Positions 63,798-64,000 of a DNA stretch of 64,000 bases are shown one piece after another (position 1 is the stretch's first letter; each line of letters starts with the position of its first letter). The position numbers and the translations under genes were made by a program. Origin of the DNA: Oxyruncus cristatus (lineage: Eukaryota; Chordata; Aves; Passeriformes; Cotingidae); contig VXAY01006712.1 of the NCBI GenBank assembly GCA_013399855.1, positions 335,211 through 399,210 on the forward strand, in the 5' to 3' direction. Under the pieces are notes generated by a model. That model did no database searches, was not told where the DNA came from, and saw nothing but the letters and a program-made list of their open reading frames with translations.

Positions 63798-64000
63798 AGA
63801 TTTTCACCTTCAAAAAATTCAGTTTAATTTTTTTTTTCCTAGAGTGAACTTCTTGATTCAAGTTACTAAATTTGGTCTGAGTTTCCCAGAGTAGGAACCT
63901 ACCCATAAACAAATGCTGAGTACATTTACTATCTTCCTTTTCTGTAGTCTTTTCAGAAGAAAAAAAAAAAACCTAAAAAGATTTTTTTCAGTTTAAGTTT

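Larger units (their letters stand above)
51495..64000 (-). other. SYK: Probable SYK 5' intron 1 (first non-coding exon not found)
   Basis: The acceptor at 51495 shows that the 5' UTR continues in an upstream exon, that is at higher coordinates. No CpG island or clear promoter appears up to 64000; the GC-richer block at 54560-55410 has too few CpGs to be one. In mammals SYK intron 1 is tens of kilobases long, so the promoter probably lies outside the window. The stretch holds four CR1 pieces, a (TA)n-rich block at 61138-61225 and low-complexity tracts. Confidence 0.65.

Overview
The window is vertebrate nuclear DNA and almost certainly avian. It holds one intron-rich vertebrate gene and several 5'-truncated CR1 LINE copies of the bird type, with the typical '...tgattctatg' 3' ends and the CR1 pol C-terminus. 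GC content is moderate to low, and there are no operons, CRISPR arrays or bacterial features. Runs of N at 6487-7424, 32594-32843 and 43801-43804, and a single N at 4342, show a draft assembly.

The only protein-coding gene I can support is SYK, the spleen tyrosine kinase, on the minus strand. I placed twelve coding exons by reading the splice sites by eye: 51462-51049, 49579-49419, 40628-40490, 38957-38876, 37834-37785, 31120-31030, 30360-30183, 29396-29187, 28763-28574, 27224-27084, 26864-26752 and 25158-25086. All have AG/GT borders and compatible phases. They sum to 1842 nt, that is 613 codons plus a stop, with two SH2 domains, interdomain B and a complete tyrosine kinase domain. A thirteenth, in-frame 69-nt cassette exon at 35529-35461 matches the 23-residue linker insert that separates the long and short SYK isoforms. 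The non-coding first exon and promoter were not found and probably lie beyond 64000 or unrecognised within 51495-64000.

Layout. 1-23000 is intergenic DNA downstream of the SYK 3' end; it has a G-rich/C-rich 15-bp tandem array beside a 938-N gap (7425-7605) and a CR1 copy in two blocks (9241-10690). 23000-25085 is the probable SYK 3' UTR. 25086-51494 is SYK. Its intron between 31120 and 35461 carries a CR1 piece and a fragment of a clearly different non-LTR retrotransposon (32110-32970). 51495-64000 is probably 5' intron 1, with four CR1 pieces, one of them split by about 860 bp of GC-richer DNA.

SYK maps to the Z chromosome in chicken, so this is probably Z-linked sequence (inference from known synteny). 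I did not find a convincing new gene system. The points most worth a second look are the non-CR1 reverse transcriptase fragment, the intact long-isoform cassette exon with a weak donor, complementary low-complexity tracts flanking coding exon 3, the G-quadruplex-capable array at an assembly gap, and the split CR1 near 54.5-55.4 kb.
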